Source of the DNA: Calonectria ilicicola
Taxonomy: Eukaryota; Ascomycota; Sordariomycetes; Hypocreales; Nectriaceae
Reading direction: 5' to 3'
Assembly: GCA_020809705.1 (NCBI GenBank)
Contig: CP085826.1
Location: 2,852,001-2,916,000 of the forward strand
Length of the DNA: 64,000 nucleotides
The translations under genes and the position numbers were made by a program. The stretch's first letter is position 1, and every line of letters begins with the position of its first letter. A model generated the notes under the pieces. That model was not told the DNA's origin. It was given only the letters and a program-made list of their open reading frames with translations, and made no database searches. Of the stretch, positions 1 to 10,480 are shown piece by piece.

Positions 1-2152
1 AACGGCACGGAAACATATCCAGGCTTGATTGTCTGCGATGGAGCCGCCATTCCAGCTGCTGTGGGCATAAACCCATTCGCTACCATTACCGCCTTTGCGG
101 AAAGAGCAGTTGAACTCGCTGCTGAAAACCACGGTATAGAAATTGACTTTGAAACTAAAAATGGTGAGAAGATTGACTTCTTACATCTTATCAAGATGCT
201 TACTGTATCCGGCCAGGTACACTTGATTTATTCGGCAGCCCAGCACACCAGGTACCGCGTGATGACGCCATGGACGAACTGGCCGCCACTATTATTGAAG
301 CCAAGAGGAACGAATATTCTGGATTGAGTTTCTCTGAAATAATGTCTGGTTACGTCCACGCTAGTCACGAAGTGGTAGATTTCGAAACTGCATCTAGACT
401 CGCACGCAGCCGCTGTGAATCGGCCCGCCTTTTTCTGACTGTTAAGTCATGGGATGCTGACCAATGTGAGTACCTAAAAGTAATAATAATATGATATCTG
501 CTAACTTTACTCCGAAAGTAATCAATAACCCCGACTACAGAGCAAACCTAACAGGCACCTTCAACTGTGAAGCTCTCGGCGGAACTTTCGTGATCCATCG
601 AGGTACTTTTCAGCTCTTTAGCCAAGATACCCGACAGCCTGATACAAACAACATGGTTTATGACTTTGATATGACATCCGATAGTGGAGTCAAACTACAC
701 TTCAATGGGTACAAGGCTATTAATACGGCATCGTTCCTAAACCCCTTGAAGATTTGGGCTCAAACTACCACGCTGTATGTCAGCATCACGGATAGTACCG
801 GTCAAATAGTTGGGCGCGGTGCGTTGAATATCCGATTGGGAGACTTTTACCGCCAACTGCGAACATTTGAGGTCACAGGGCCAACTTTGTGGTCAAGGTT
901 GATGTCAGCTACCAACTTTCTCGCTCACTTTACAAGACAGCTCTCGATTCCATTCTTTTCTACTCTCGGACATCTTCAATTTCCAAAAGAGGAAATTGAT
1001 GTCGATTTCAGAATCACTCCTCCTCGGGAAACGATCCCAGTTGTTGCATCTGACGGTGTGGTAACAACTATGTTAATGTGGGATCCAACTGAAAAAGAGC
1101 ACCAGACTTCCACTACCGCTCCAACCGTTTTATTTGTCTCTGCCGCTGCACTTGACCATACGATGTATGCTCTCCCAACTATTGAAAAGAATGCAATAGA
1201 CTACTTTTGCGAGGCTGGATATCGCTCATACTGTCTCACTCATCGCCTCGGTCGGACATCTACCGCTCGTGAGGGATACACACCATATGATGTACGACTG
1301 GATATCCAGGCCGCTTTGACCTATATACGAAAGGTTGAAGGAGCTCGGGGTGGCACTACAAAACCATATGTAATCGCCCATTGCGTGGGTTCCATGGCTC
1401 TCTCCTGCGGGCTACTTGATGGCACCATTGCTGCGGATTCAATGAGCGGCATCACGGCGTCTATGGTTTTCATGAACCCCAAACTTGGAAAAGTGAATGA
1501 TATCATGGCTAGAGTCCCGATCAGTGTTTATCGTGGACTTGTTGGCGATTACTGGGACTGCTTCAGTAATCGCCACGACACATATTTCCAACAATTTCTC
1601 AACCAGCTTGTGCGCTTCTACCCAGTTGGAAGTGCTCGAGAGACTTGCAGATCAGTTGTCTGCCACAGAACACAGTTTGCTTTTGGCCGGTATGATATCG
1701 ACAATGAAACCCCATGGGACAGGACTGTATTTTCTAATTTGTTGCCTAGGCTGTGGTCCCACGAGAATCTCAACGAAGCTACTCACCGATATGCAGACAG
1801 ATTCCTGGGTGGCACTTCAATGAATTCAACAGGATGGCTCTTGAATAGCGGCAGGTCCGAGCATGTAACTGGAAACGCCACGCCATCATACGAAAGCTTA
1901 GTTACGCCTGAAAACATTAAACGCCTGAAGGGAGTACCAATTCTATTTCTTTCAGGGTCAGAAAACATGATATATACACCAGAAAATACGGATACTTCAT
2001 ACACTACTTTATGCAATGCTCACGGAAGGCATTGGTACGAGAGAGAGGTAATTATCGGTAGAGGGCATGCCGATGCCTGGATGGGAGCGACGGCGTATCT
2101 GGATGTTTACCCACGTGTGAGGCGACATGTGGATAAGATAATGAGAAGATAA
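1..2152 (+). CDS. GMC oxidoreductase / alpha-beta hydrolase fusion, 5'-truncated
   Basis: The gene enters the window already in frame, so the N-terminal part, including the FAD-binding domain, lies outside. Inferred exons are <1-163, 217-465 and 519-2152; both introns are 53 bp, start GTGAG, and keep the frame (codons G and L are rebuilt across them). The first ~45 visible residues (VCDGAAIPAAVGINPFATIT) match the C-terminal end of cholesterol-oxidase-type GMC flavoenzymes. The rest is an alpha/beta-hydrolase-like domain. The nucleophile elbow reads AHCVGS, with Cys (codon 1382-1384) where Ser is usual. A late GRGHADAW supplies a candidate catalytic His (codon 2066-2068). Such fusions occur in bacteria and fungi, and a role in oxidation or hydrolysis of a sterol-like or other lipid substrate is inference. 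Stop TAA at 2150-2152. Confidence 0.8.
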
Positions 2153-2466
2153 TGCGGCGTATTAACGGAAAAGAACTGTATAATAGTATCATATCGCATT
2201 TTAAGCCATATTGTCATGATCAGCTAGTTAAAGTCTGTACATGTCTGCAATTTAATATATTCCAACAAGACATAACCCCTGATTGGAACACTGTCGGAAA
2301 TTTCACCAGCCATTTAACAGTAAGCATCGAAGTGTGAACTGCTTCTCTCAGAGGGGTTACTCCAATATAGTTCCCCGAGCCAGCTCCATATTGGTCCCCC
2401 ACAGGAAAAAAAAACCGTCAAAAAGGCAAAAAGAGGGACTCTTGAACGGAGTTAAACCGCTTATAT
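2153..2466. other. Intergenic, 3' flank of fusion gene and tRNA
   Basis: Holds the 3' flank of the oxidoreductase-hydrolase gene and the 3' flank of the first tRNA-Ala gene. A-runs on this strand at about 2405-2413 and 2427-2431 are T-runs on the minus strand and could stop RNA polymerase III. No gene seen. Confidence 0.5.
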
Positions 2467-2557
2467 TGGACGAACAGGGAATCGAACCCTGGACCACTCC
2501 CAAGTGTGTTCTGACGAATTATGCTAAGGGAGTATTATACCACTAAACCATTCGCCC
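2467..2557 (-). tRNA. tRNA-Ala(AGC), intron-containing, copy 1
   Basis: Read on the minus strand this folds as a full cloverleaf. The 7-bp acceptor stem is GGGCGAA with TTCGTCC, the anticodon stem CTCCC with GGGAG, and the T arm CAGGG-TTCGATT-CCCTG, with discriminator A. The anticodon loop is TT-AGC-A, then a 19-nt intron (2503-2521) and the final loop T. The G3:U70 wobble pair, the identity element for alanyl-tRNA synthetase, is present and agrees with anticodon AGC (read as IGC). The D arm looks superficially glycine-like, but the perfect 27-31/39-43 stem fixes the anticodon as AGC. A tandem relative lies 302 bp away. Confidence 0.9.
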
Positions 2558-2768
2558 ATTTTGATTGGTTGATGATGCCAAAGTCATGCTGATGTGGGCA
2601 CACGTTGAGTGAGGATGGTGAGTTGCGTTGTCGTGATGAAAAAAAAAGAGTGGGGCTTGGGCGAGTTGAACGTCATGTTGAAGGACAAAAAAAAAGAGCC
2701 CAGGTGTGCTGGATCTGACTCAACGTGACCAAAAAAAAAGATAATGAGTGGAATTAAACCACCTGGTT
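2558..2768. repeat. Spacer of a 302-bp tandem tRNA duplication
   Basis: Both sides of the two tRNA-Ala genes show diverged similarity. The flank after the first copy (TGATTGGTT, then CATGCTGATGTG) resembles the flank after the second (TGATTGGTT, then CATCCTGATGTG). The segments just before each copy share AAACC..TTGGACGAAC. This points to segmental duplication with period 302 bp rather than two independent insertions. The A9 run at 2731-2739 is a T9 on the minus strand and is the likely Pol III terminator of copy 2. Confidence 0.65.
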
Positions 2769-2863
2769 TGGACGAACAGGGAATCGAACCCTGGACCACT
2801 CCCAGTTGGGATCTGTCGGACAGAACATGCTAAGGGAGTATTATACCACTAAACCATTCGCCC
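2769..2863 (-). tRNA. tRNA-Ala(AGC), intron-containing, copy 2
   Basis: The mature part is identical, base for base, to copy 1, including G3:U70 and anticodon AGC. The intron is 23 nt instead of 19 and its sequence is largely different. The pattern, with exons held constant while introns and flanks drift, indicates that both copies are under selection or are gene-converted. T9 lies ~30 nt downstream on the transcribed strand. Confidence 0.9.
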
Positions 2864-3007
2864 GTTGTGATTGGTTCCCTGAGAGCAAAGCCATCCTGAT
2901 GTGCAGCGAATTGTGAGATCGCCAAGCGTGGTTCATGATGTGTACCCTGCCTGAATCATGGATCTTGGCCTTCGCCGCAATGCTCACTATCATCACCAGA
3001 ATCGTAA

Positions 3008-3379
3008 TTAGCAGGTTGAGTGAAACAACCCTCCAACAGCGGCAACCCCAGCAAGTGAGTTGTAAATATCGACTGCTTCGCGTGTTTGTGCCACATGGAC
3101 TGTCACCCCTTTGCCTTCGAGGAAACTAATGGTGGCGGGGTCGACCTGAAGCTTGAGATCCATGCCACGCGATAGTACAATGGTGGTGGCGCCTTTTTGA
3201 AGGAGTTCCTCGACGTCTGCAGTCTGAATTCCTGGGTTGTGTCTGGTCCCCGTCTCGCTCCAGTCCCAAGGTCGGCCGCCACCAGGATAGAGCTTGAAGT
3301 CCTTGCTGGGTTCCAAGCCGGCGACATCAATGTTGCCCCAGGTCAAGGAAGTGATTTTGGGAGATTCATTGGTTGCCAT
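3008..3379 (-). CDS. Mth938 (AAMDC/DUF498)-domain protein
   Basis: Intronless, 123 residues when started at ATG 3377-3379 (MATNESPKI). A more upstream in-frame start would add 13 residues not expected for the family. The whole protein is the single Mth938-type alpha/beta domain. It has the early WGNIDV strand, the KLYPGGGRPWDW loop, a central ATTIVLSRGMDLKLQV strand-turn-strand, and the closing VTVHVAQTREAVDIYN helix. Human AAMDC and archaeal Mth938 have about the same length (~120 residues). The biochemical role of the family is unsettled. It is transcribed in the same direction as the downstream dehydrogenase gene but with its own upstream region, so no operon-like relation is implied. Confidence 0.85.
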   Translation of the reverse strand: MATNESPKITSLTWGNIDVAGLEPSKDFKLYPGGGRPWDWSETGTRHNPGIQTADVEELLQKGATTIVLSRGMDLKLQVDPATISFLEGKGVTVHVAQTREAVDIYNSLAGVAAVGGLFHSTC

Positions 3380-3706
3380 GTCAAAGAATTTGAAGAATAA
3401 ATCGATTGCGGAACTCAATATTTACAAGGTTGAAGATCAGCAGATCTTTCGTCATCGTCCATGAGTCACGTGTAGGCAGACATGAGAACCAATCGTGGCG
3501 CTAACCTGACGGCGGGGGCACCTGGATTATGTAAAAGCTGGATGTCTTCTGCTTGTCATCTTGACATTGATGGTACTGATAATTTTTTGGGGGATTTAGG
3601 TGACATACTAAACACATGCAGTCAAGATTAAAGTGCTGTTTGCTAAGACAGAAGCCAGGATGGCCTCATCAAATGCTTTGGTTGTGATCTCCATCTGCGT
3701 CTCGTG

Positions 3707-4873
3707 TCATTCGATTTTGATGCAGACCTTGCCTTGATGCTTGCCAGCCCATTGATATTCGAACGCCTCCTTGACTTCTTCAAGTGAAAAGACTTTTGGG
3801 TCCACCACTGGTCGCAGCTTTTCCAGATTTGCCTCAATTGCCCGGCACATTTCCTCCATCTGGAGCCTATTCCCAACCCACACGCCGCGAGCTGTGAACA
3901 AGCCCATCCAGCAGTTTAACAAACCCGGCTCAGTACCACCTTGTCCTCCAACTGACCCAACAATGCTGATGGTGCCGTCAAGTCTGAGACAAGCCACGCT
4001 CTGGTCCATCGAGGTTGGGCCTGTAACTTCAACCACATGATCGACTCCAACGCCTCCTGTCAGCTCCTTGGCTACAGTACCCCAACTGGGAGTCTCGCGA
4101 TAGTTGATAATGTGATCAGCTCCAAGTCTTCTCAACAGCTCAGCTTTTTTATCGGAGCTTGTCGTGGCGATGACTCTGGCCCCGACCGCCTTTGCGAACT
4201 GCACCGCAAAAATGCTCACTCCACCTGTACCTTGCGTAAGAACCCATTGACCAGCTGTGACTAGTTTTCCGGGAAGACCAAACAAAGCATTCCAGGCAGT
4301 CAACCCAGCACAGCTTAGTGTTGCGGCTTCAATGTAGCTTAGCCCCTTCGGCATTGCCACCAGCCCTTGTTCATCAAAAAGTCCAATGGAACGGAATGTA
4401 CCATCAAGTGACGCGCCAAGACCCGACATCAATGTGCGAGGATTCATTGATCCCGCGATGTGCTGCTGGTTAATTATTGTCACAACTTCATCACCGGGTT
4501 GAAATCGCGTGACGTTCTTGCCGATGGCTAAGACGATTCCAGCTCCATCAGAACCGGGGACGATATTCTGCTTAAGAGGCCAAGGGTATCCTCCTTGAGA
4601 AATTATAAGATCACGGTACTAAATTGTTTGGTAAGCTTTGATTAACAATAAACCGCTTGGAAACCATACATTGACTGAAGCTCCATGGACTGTTTTCTCG
4701 TTAGCCACTGGCTTGCTGTGAAGTATTTTGAAAAAATGCCAAAACTCACTTCGAACCATTACCTGACTGTCACCGACCTCTGGTATATCTTTCTCACTAT
4801 ATACCAAAGAATCAAATCCTTTTGTATCAACAAGGTTCCATTGCTTTGTGGTCTTGGGAATAGGTTGAGACAT
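3707..4873 (-). CDS. MDR-family alcohol dehydrogenase / quinone-oxidoreductase-like enzyme
   Basis: Inferred exons (minus strand) are 4750-4873, 4670-4689 and 3707-4618, giving 351 residues. The middle exon is only 20 nt. Joining it restores IHGASVNYRDLI, the conserved N-terminal MDR segment, which strongly supports the model. The Rossmann fold carries QGTGGVSIFAVQFAKAVGAR (about residues 165-185) followed by ATTSSDKK, which favours NADP(H). PGSDGAGIV replaces the catalytic-zinc GHE motif and no four-Cys structural zinc lobe is visible, so a zinc-independent 'ADH-like' oxidoreductase is likely. Start at ATG 4871-4873 (MSQPIPKTT); an upstream in-frame extension lacks family similarity. Substrate unknown. 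Confidence 0.88.
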
Positions 4874-5444
4874 GGTAATATCATGGATGCCACGAAGGTG
4901 AAAATCACTAACCAGAAAATGTTGGAGAAATAAGGAAAAGTCGCGACCGGATTTCATCTATTGATATGAACTATTTATATTTGATTTATAATTAATTTGA
5001 ATCCTTTCGCTTTTCACACCATCACATTATTGTGAGTCTCATTGGTAAGCAGAAATCGAACGATCCCCACCAACATCAGAATGATAACGTTATACTCGTG
5101 GGGCACGGCACGATCACCATAATAGACGAGAGACAAACAGAGATAAGTAAAATAAATAAATAAATAAACTAGGCCTGGAGAGACAATTAAAATATTTTTG
5201 AGAAGTAAAATCACTAGAATATTAGAAATCGATAGTGTTTGTTGGGTGTAGGGTAATCCTTTTTCTCGAATACTCTTGCAGCGTTTGGCCAACGCGAACT
5301 CAATTCAAGAGAAATTGCGACTTCATCCTTATGGGCTTGTGGAATATGATAACCACCCGATGTCAACAAAAATTAAAGATATCCTCAATCCCAACAGCCT
5401 TCACTCCGCATTTCACCCAAACAACTGCCAAAAAGAAAAGCCAA
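4874..5444. other. AT-rich intergenic region
   Basis: Promoter side of the MDR gene. About 4960-5230 is AT-rich with short AAATAAAT repeats near 5150-5166. No gene, hairpin array or mobile element recognised. Confidence 0.5.
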
Positions 5445-5537
5445 TGCGGTTTGTGTGGATCGAACACACGACCTTCAGATAACGAATTCCCGAAGTTTCA
5501 CTTCAGTCTGACGCTCTCCCAACTGAGCTAAACCCGC
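5445..5537 (-). tRNA. tRNA-Phe(GAA), intron-containing
   Basis: Minus-strand cloverleaf: acceptor GCGGGTT with AAACCGC, D arm GCTC..GAGC, anticodon stem TCAGA with TCTGA, loop CT-GAA-G then a 20-nt intron and the closing A, T arm GTGTG-TTCGATC-CACAC. Total 93 nt, 73 after splicing. Position 5/68 in the acceptor stem is a G-A mismatch, which I recall also from the Neurospora tRNA-Phe. T-runs follow within ~15 nt on the transcribed strand. Confidence 0.93.
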
Positions 5538-5777
5538 TGATTGGTTGAAAGAATGTCGGCTTCTTTATCATTTTGTCCCTGGTACTCATGATTGTGCCAT
5601 ATCGATCATTGGCATGAACCCAGTGGTTCACTAACATATCTCCACTTTGGCAGAGGTCGTCAATTACACAATGGCACGTAATAAGCGCGATTATTGAATG
5701 TTGATATGAATAGATAGCTTTCAGCATTTAGCCGGAATTATCAGTAGGCCTTCTGTTTGCCTAACACGCAACAGCAT

Positions 5778-7549
5778 CTAGTGTGCGCGGGAAATATCCG
5801 CAAGACCTCCAACGTTGACATCCCCCCAGACTTCATTCTGGATTCGTTGGCTGAGCTGGACCTCAGTCTCGTCAAACTTATCTCCAAACACAGCCGATAT
5901 TTCTTCGAGGGATTTGTTCGAAGTTTCCGGTACGAGGAAGTATGAAAACACAGCCGCCGCAAGGCAGAACATTCCAAAGAATAAATAGGTTCCCCATCCA
6001 AGCTTGATCATCATTTCGGGAACGATGACACCAATGATGAAATTTGCGAACCAATTCATTGCTGTTCCAGCACCGACTCCCTTTGCTCGCTTTGCAACAG
6101 TAAAGACTTCGGCGGGGAGCGTCCATGCAAGGGGTCCGTAGGAAACACCAAAGAAAAAGACATACAAGTCTAGGAAGAAAGGATGGATTAGCCGTTGTAC
6201 ATCGGAAATAGAATAGAAGAAATTTCACTCACAAACCATAGTCACTCCAACCCACCCTGCAGCTCTGTGATTTTCCCAGTCTTTGCTGTATGCTTTCATC
6301 AACCCAGCCATGATGAGGTGCGGAATAGCCATGGCAATAGCACCGTAAATTGCTAGCTTTCGACGCCCAATCTTGTCAAGAAACAAAAAGGTTGGGACGT
6401 TGCCGGCTAATTGACAAATGTTCACGATGCCGGAGAGAATCAGCTTCATATTTCCGGTCTGACCCAGAGCCGCAAAGAAAGTTGGAGCATAGTACACAAA
6501 TGCATTAATGCCGGAAAACTGTTGGAAGAACGAGATGCCAACTGAGATTGCAGTGCGCTTGATGTACTTGGGGCGAAACAAATCAACCCACTGCATCAAC
6601 TCGACCACAAGGCCGTTCTGTGATGAATGCTCATGGGCGATGACTGCTTTTTGGAACCGGGCTTCGAAAATGATTCCCTTCCATTCCGCAACAACTCGCT
6701 CATCTGTTTCGGGCAGACGTCTAAGCTTAGAAAGACTCTCCAAAGCTTCCTGTTCGCGACCTCGCAGAGCCAGCCATCTCGGCGAGAATGGGAATAAGTG
6801 TATTCCAATTCCGACGACTAGCGCTGGTGCCATTTGCAGAGCAAATGGAAGACGGAACGCCCATTCACCCTGCATTTCCTTGGTTCCGTAGGTAATCCAA
6901 TATGAAATAATAGCACCAATGACGATACTAACAGCCTCAAGGACCAGAAGTGAACCGCGCAAGTTTGCTGGAGCAATCTCAGAAATGTAGAGTGGAGCAC
7001 CCATGGCTAGTGTACCCACGCCAACACCTCCAATAGTTCGACCCACGACGAGAGTCGCATAGTTGTGGGCTGCAGTCTGAATAATAGCACCGACACAAAA
7101 GAAGAAGGTAGCAACTGTAAGAGCCCATTTTCGAGAAATACGGTCGGCTAGATATGGAAGAAATAAACAACCAAGAAATGCGCCAAGCTCCAACATGGCC
7201 GTCATGAAACCACTATTGAAGCCGTAATGCGGGTTATCTGGTTGAACCTGGGGGAAAGCATTGTAAAATTGTTCCATATTCAGGATCAGAGAAATGACGC
7301 CTTGATCTATACAGTAGTTAGGTTAGTTATATCCTAAGCCCCGAGTCAAATTCAGTTCTTCAAGAACGAACCATAGCCAAATGAAAAGCCACCACATGAG
7401 GCCAAGGCACAAGCACCAAGGACAAATGGAGACCGAAATATGCCGACAAAGCCATTTTCATCGTAAGCCTCCACTTCTACATGTTTCACATCCTCAATAA
7501 CTTCATGATGTATTGGATCTGGATCCTTATGGACAATGTCAGCCATCAT
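5778..7549 (-). CDS. MFS sugar transporter (12-TM)
   Basis: Inferred exons (minus strand) are 7372-7549, 6233-7306 and 5778-6169, giving 547 residues. Introns are 65 and 63 bp. Joining exons 1 and 2 restores FGYDQGVIS and exons 2 and 3 restores GVTMVYLYVFFFG, both expected sugar-porter sequences. Family signatures are GRTIGGVGVG after TM4, a PFSPRWL variant of PESPRWL ending the first half, FFQQFSGINAFVYY in TM7, and PETSNKSLEEI after TM12. The N-terminus is a ~45-residue acidic cytosolic tail. It sits in the plasma membrane and probably moves a hexose or related polyol/acid with protons; substrate cannot be read from sequence. Start is ATG 7547-7549 (a second ATG follows directly). Confidence 0.92.
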
Positions 7550-7651
7550 GGGCAAGGAAAGAAAATCAAACGTTTGACGACGATGACTTGGAAGAAGCTG
7601 TCAGATATTATTCAAATAAAGTCAAAGAGAGATATCAACAGCGAGGGAGAG

Positions 7652-7659
7652 TATTTATA
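7652..7659 (-). promoter_or_regulatory. TATA box of sugar transporter gene
   Basis: On the minus strand this reads TATAAATA, about 103-110 bp upstream of the transporter ATG. The spacing suits a fungal TATA promoter with a short leader, which would fit a regulated transporter gene. Confidence 0.6.
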
Positions 7660-7876
7660 AGTGGAATTTCGCGAACTATCATGCTTTGATATGTTTACAC
7701 AGGGCATGGGTGGATGTCCGTAGAGAGTTGCCCTGCAGAACCCAGAGGGCAACTTTACGGTTTACCGCCGGCTATGGACGGCCGTCGCGACGAATGAGCT
7801 GTATCCATAGCGGACTGAGTGATAATTTAACTCTTGGATTAGCCTTGATACGAAAAACAAGGGGGATTCACGATAT

Positions 7877-7932
7877 GGGGTATTCGCGGAGTCTGGGGTA
7901 TGGGGTATGGGGTAATAGGCCGGGGTTTGGGG
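7877..7932 (+). promoter_or_regulatory. GGGG-tract ladder (G-quadruplex candidate)
   Basis: Six runs of four G lie within 56 bp: 7877-7880, 7895-7898, 7902-7905, 7909-7912, 7922-7925 and 7929-7932. Three consecutive loops are only 3-9 nt. The G-rich strand is the non-template strand relative to + and the template strand for the divergent transporter, ~330-380 bp upstream of its ATG. CTGGGG at 7893-7898 also fits the CreA/Cre1 consensus SYGGRG. Function is inference. Confidence 0.6.
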
Positions 7933-8808
7933 AAATGGCCAGCCAATGTTGCTACTCTACAAAGTCTGGCTGGACGATTTCTCGAGAAATTGGTGTGATG
8001 CGTGAGATGGATATTCCAAATGCGGGCATGTTTCCCCGGGTCTAGTGTTTGTGGTGCTATGTCTGTGTACTGATTCGTCACCAATGCGCGCTTTATCCAC
8101 TCACCGCGGGGACTGCGACCCTGGTTGGGGTCATTGTGGGGTTTCCTTTCTCGACTGCTTCTGGTAATTCAGACAGTGATAACGGCTTTAAGAGCTCGGG
8201 ATTCTTGCTACTTAATGGATCATGCTGGAATCCTTTTCCATATGTCCCACTTTTGCCCATTCTGAGGAGAGGAGAGGGGGCAGACATCAGCATTGATGGC
8301 CTGTTCCCGGGATTTACATTATCCGGCATGACAAGTTGAACCGATTTGTCCTTTTCAACGACAGAACAAAGAGAAACAGCCCAGAGGATCTCACCCATGT
8401 GGACTTCGACTTGAAAAACAGAGTATTAGAGTAAGTTTTGGCTGGGACAAGAACTTAATCAGGACCCTTTAGGACAGGATACAGTTTTCAACAAGCTGCA
8501 ATCGAACACTCACATGGTTTTTGAAGAAAAATGACCTCTTTGGGTCATCAAACCCATCGAATTTTTGTGATAAATCTTGGAGTCATGTTAAGAAATTGGC
8601 ATGTATGGGTGTTTTTGGTATTCATCCTGATCGTCAGTGGGTTGGAATAGCTTGGTTGGGGAACTACCATTTGATAGTGTACTGCGACAAAGGTTTTCTA
8701 TCAAGGTTCATAAAGGCATCTGAAGGTTGTACCAAGGCAACAGGAAAGTTAATGATCATAAAGAAGAATCTTCTTTGGCTCAGTAAGTCTTAGATATAAA
8801 TAAAAATA
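7933..8808. other. Intergenic, no gene recognised
   Basis: Short open frames on both strands (up to ~100 codons) resemble no family and have no splice-consistent partners. Ends at the start of the small membrane protein gene. Confidence 0.4.
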
Positions 8809-9359
8809 ATGCACATCCCATTCCAGTTGCTCGTCTCATTTCTTCTTGCCCCCTCGATCAGATACTGCGACATGGAGTCCCTTTTGATATCTTGGTTGAT
8901 CCCAATTTCAGACATTGCAAGTTATATCGCTTTACCTTGCGCATGGGTCGAGGCAATTATCTTCCGGATGCTTCGACTCCGTACTACTACCGGTTTTCGC
9001 ATGTTTCCTCCTCCAGAGATCATCCCTGATGAGCCCAAAGTCGCAGGTTTAATGCACGCCTTTGGTTTGCTTATCATAATGTTCATACCATATTTAGTGT
9101 CTTCGGACCAACGTGAGAATGGAAGAGGAATGCTTGGGATTATTCTTCACCCGTTGACCAGAAGGACTAACCAATATGTGGCCTATATCATCATGTTTGC
9201 ACGAGTTTGGCTGGCTATGGCTTGGGTAAATGCAACAAATGTCCAGCTTATGACCGAAGACTACGCTTGGAACCATTCTTGGAAGCTTGGCTGTACGTTC
9301 CTTATTCTGTTACGGAACTAATACCATATTCACTAGATGACGTCAACATTCTGGCTTGA
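8809..9359 (+). CDS. Small unrecognised membrane protein
   Basis: ATG at 8809 opens 161 codons. A 44-bp intron (9293-9336; GTACGT, branch-like ACTAAT, end CACTAG) joins a last exon 9337-9359, ending ..KLGYDVNILA, 168 residues in all. If unspliced it would end at 9321 as a slightly different C-terminus. Hydrophobic stretches at about residues 22-50, 80-97 and 125-145 suggest three membrane spans, with possibly another at the extreme N-terminus. Residues 55-75 (RTTTGFRMFPPPEIIPDE) are polar and proline-rich. I recognise no family. The composition (M, I, W, Y rich) is unlike the random frames nearby, which is the main reason to keep it. An internal ATG (MESLLISW) is an alternative start. Confidence 0.45.
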
Positions 9360-10480
9360 TCTCCCGGACATCAGGTCGATCAGCTTGGCCCGCCAGCATC
9401 GAAATCCAGGTAACAGCTAGATGGATCTGTGCACAATTGGCCAAAAACACCAAAGAAATAAGGACACTACTAGACTGGTCGAAGATGGTTGCTGTACTGT
9501 TGACTTCATCAGGGTTGGTCAAAACATCATCGAACTATTGTGGTTACCGCCTGTAGGAGCAAGCAATAAAACCTATAAGAGACCCTGGATAGGACACAAA
9601 AAGAAATTTTAACACGGCCTGTGATAGTGTCAAACTGGATGGATCGATGTGTTGGACGAGTAATGTGAACATTGTGCCTTGCCGGAAGGCACGTTGAGTT
9701 GTGCAGAGGACGAAGTCGCTGAGGGAGAAGGAACGGCCGATGGACTTCGGTCTCGAAAGAAGGTGCCAAGTCTCTCTGAGCCTACTCAAAGGTTATGCTC
9801 GCCGAGAACTTGGAAGGCTTTGAGTTTTGTCTTTAGTTCAATTTCGGCTGGTGTGATGTATTAGATTGGGCTGAGTTGTTCCTCTTTTGTGAGGGTGGTG
9901 CGATATCAGCTCGGGTTGGGAATGCGGCTGCTTCACCCGAGTTTGTCCTCAAGTGACGGTGTGCAGGAAAGGGGCTATCGCACCCGTTCCGTTTACAAAA
10001 GTATCAATAACAGTTTGGAAACCAACATCATATACAAGATCGTCCATCATCTCAGGGCTAATTCGGCGCAGGACTTGAAGATGCGCTGTCAGGAACGATC
10101 ATCCGTGTGACTCACTCACACTACAGCGCGACGCAAGAAGTTTTGGTCGCAATCATGATGTAGAAAGTCACAATGGTATATGTTTTCATGGCTTGATATG
10201 TACAATTCACCCCTGTGATTTCCATACCTTTAGCAGCCTGGAACTCAACCGCCCGAAGATATCAATCTGATAGTAAAGGAAAGAAAGTAAATAAATGACA
10301 AAACGTCATAAATAAAATCACTTATTTAGTTTATTGATATAACATTTATTTATTTAAAATTTGGCTGGAGGATGGCGGGAAAAGGTAGAGGGGGTATAAT
10401 CTTTCAGGGATTGTACTGGAGATCCAACATGCAGCTGCCTGAACCACGAAGGAAGTTCAGCAACGAAAAGAACAAAAAAA
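9360..10480. other. Intergenic, AT-rich toward 10.3 kb
   Basis: No gene recognised. 10260-10360 is markedly AT-rich with ATTTATTTATTT-like runs. Confidence 0.4.

Noticed and set aside
2467..2863. tRNA-Gly assignment
   Set aside because: The D arm resembles tRNA-Gly, but the only stem-consistent anticodon is AGC and G3:U70 is the alanine identity pair.
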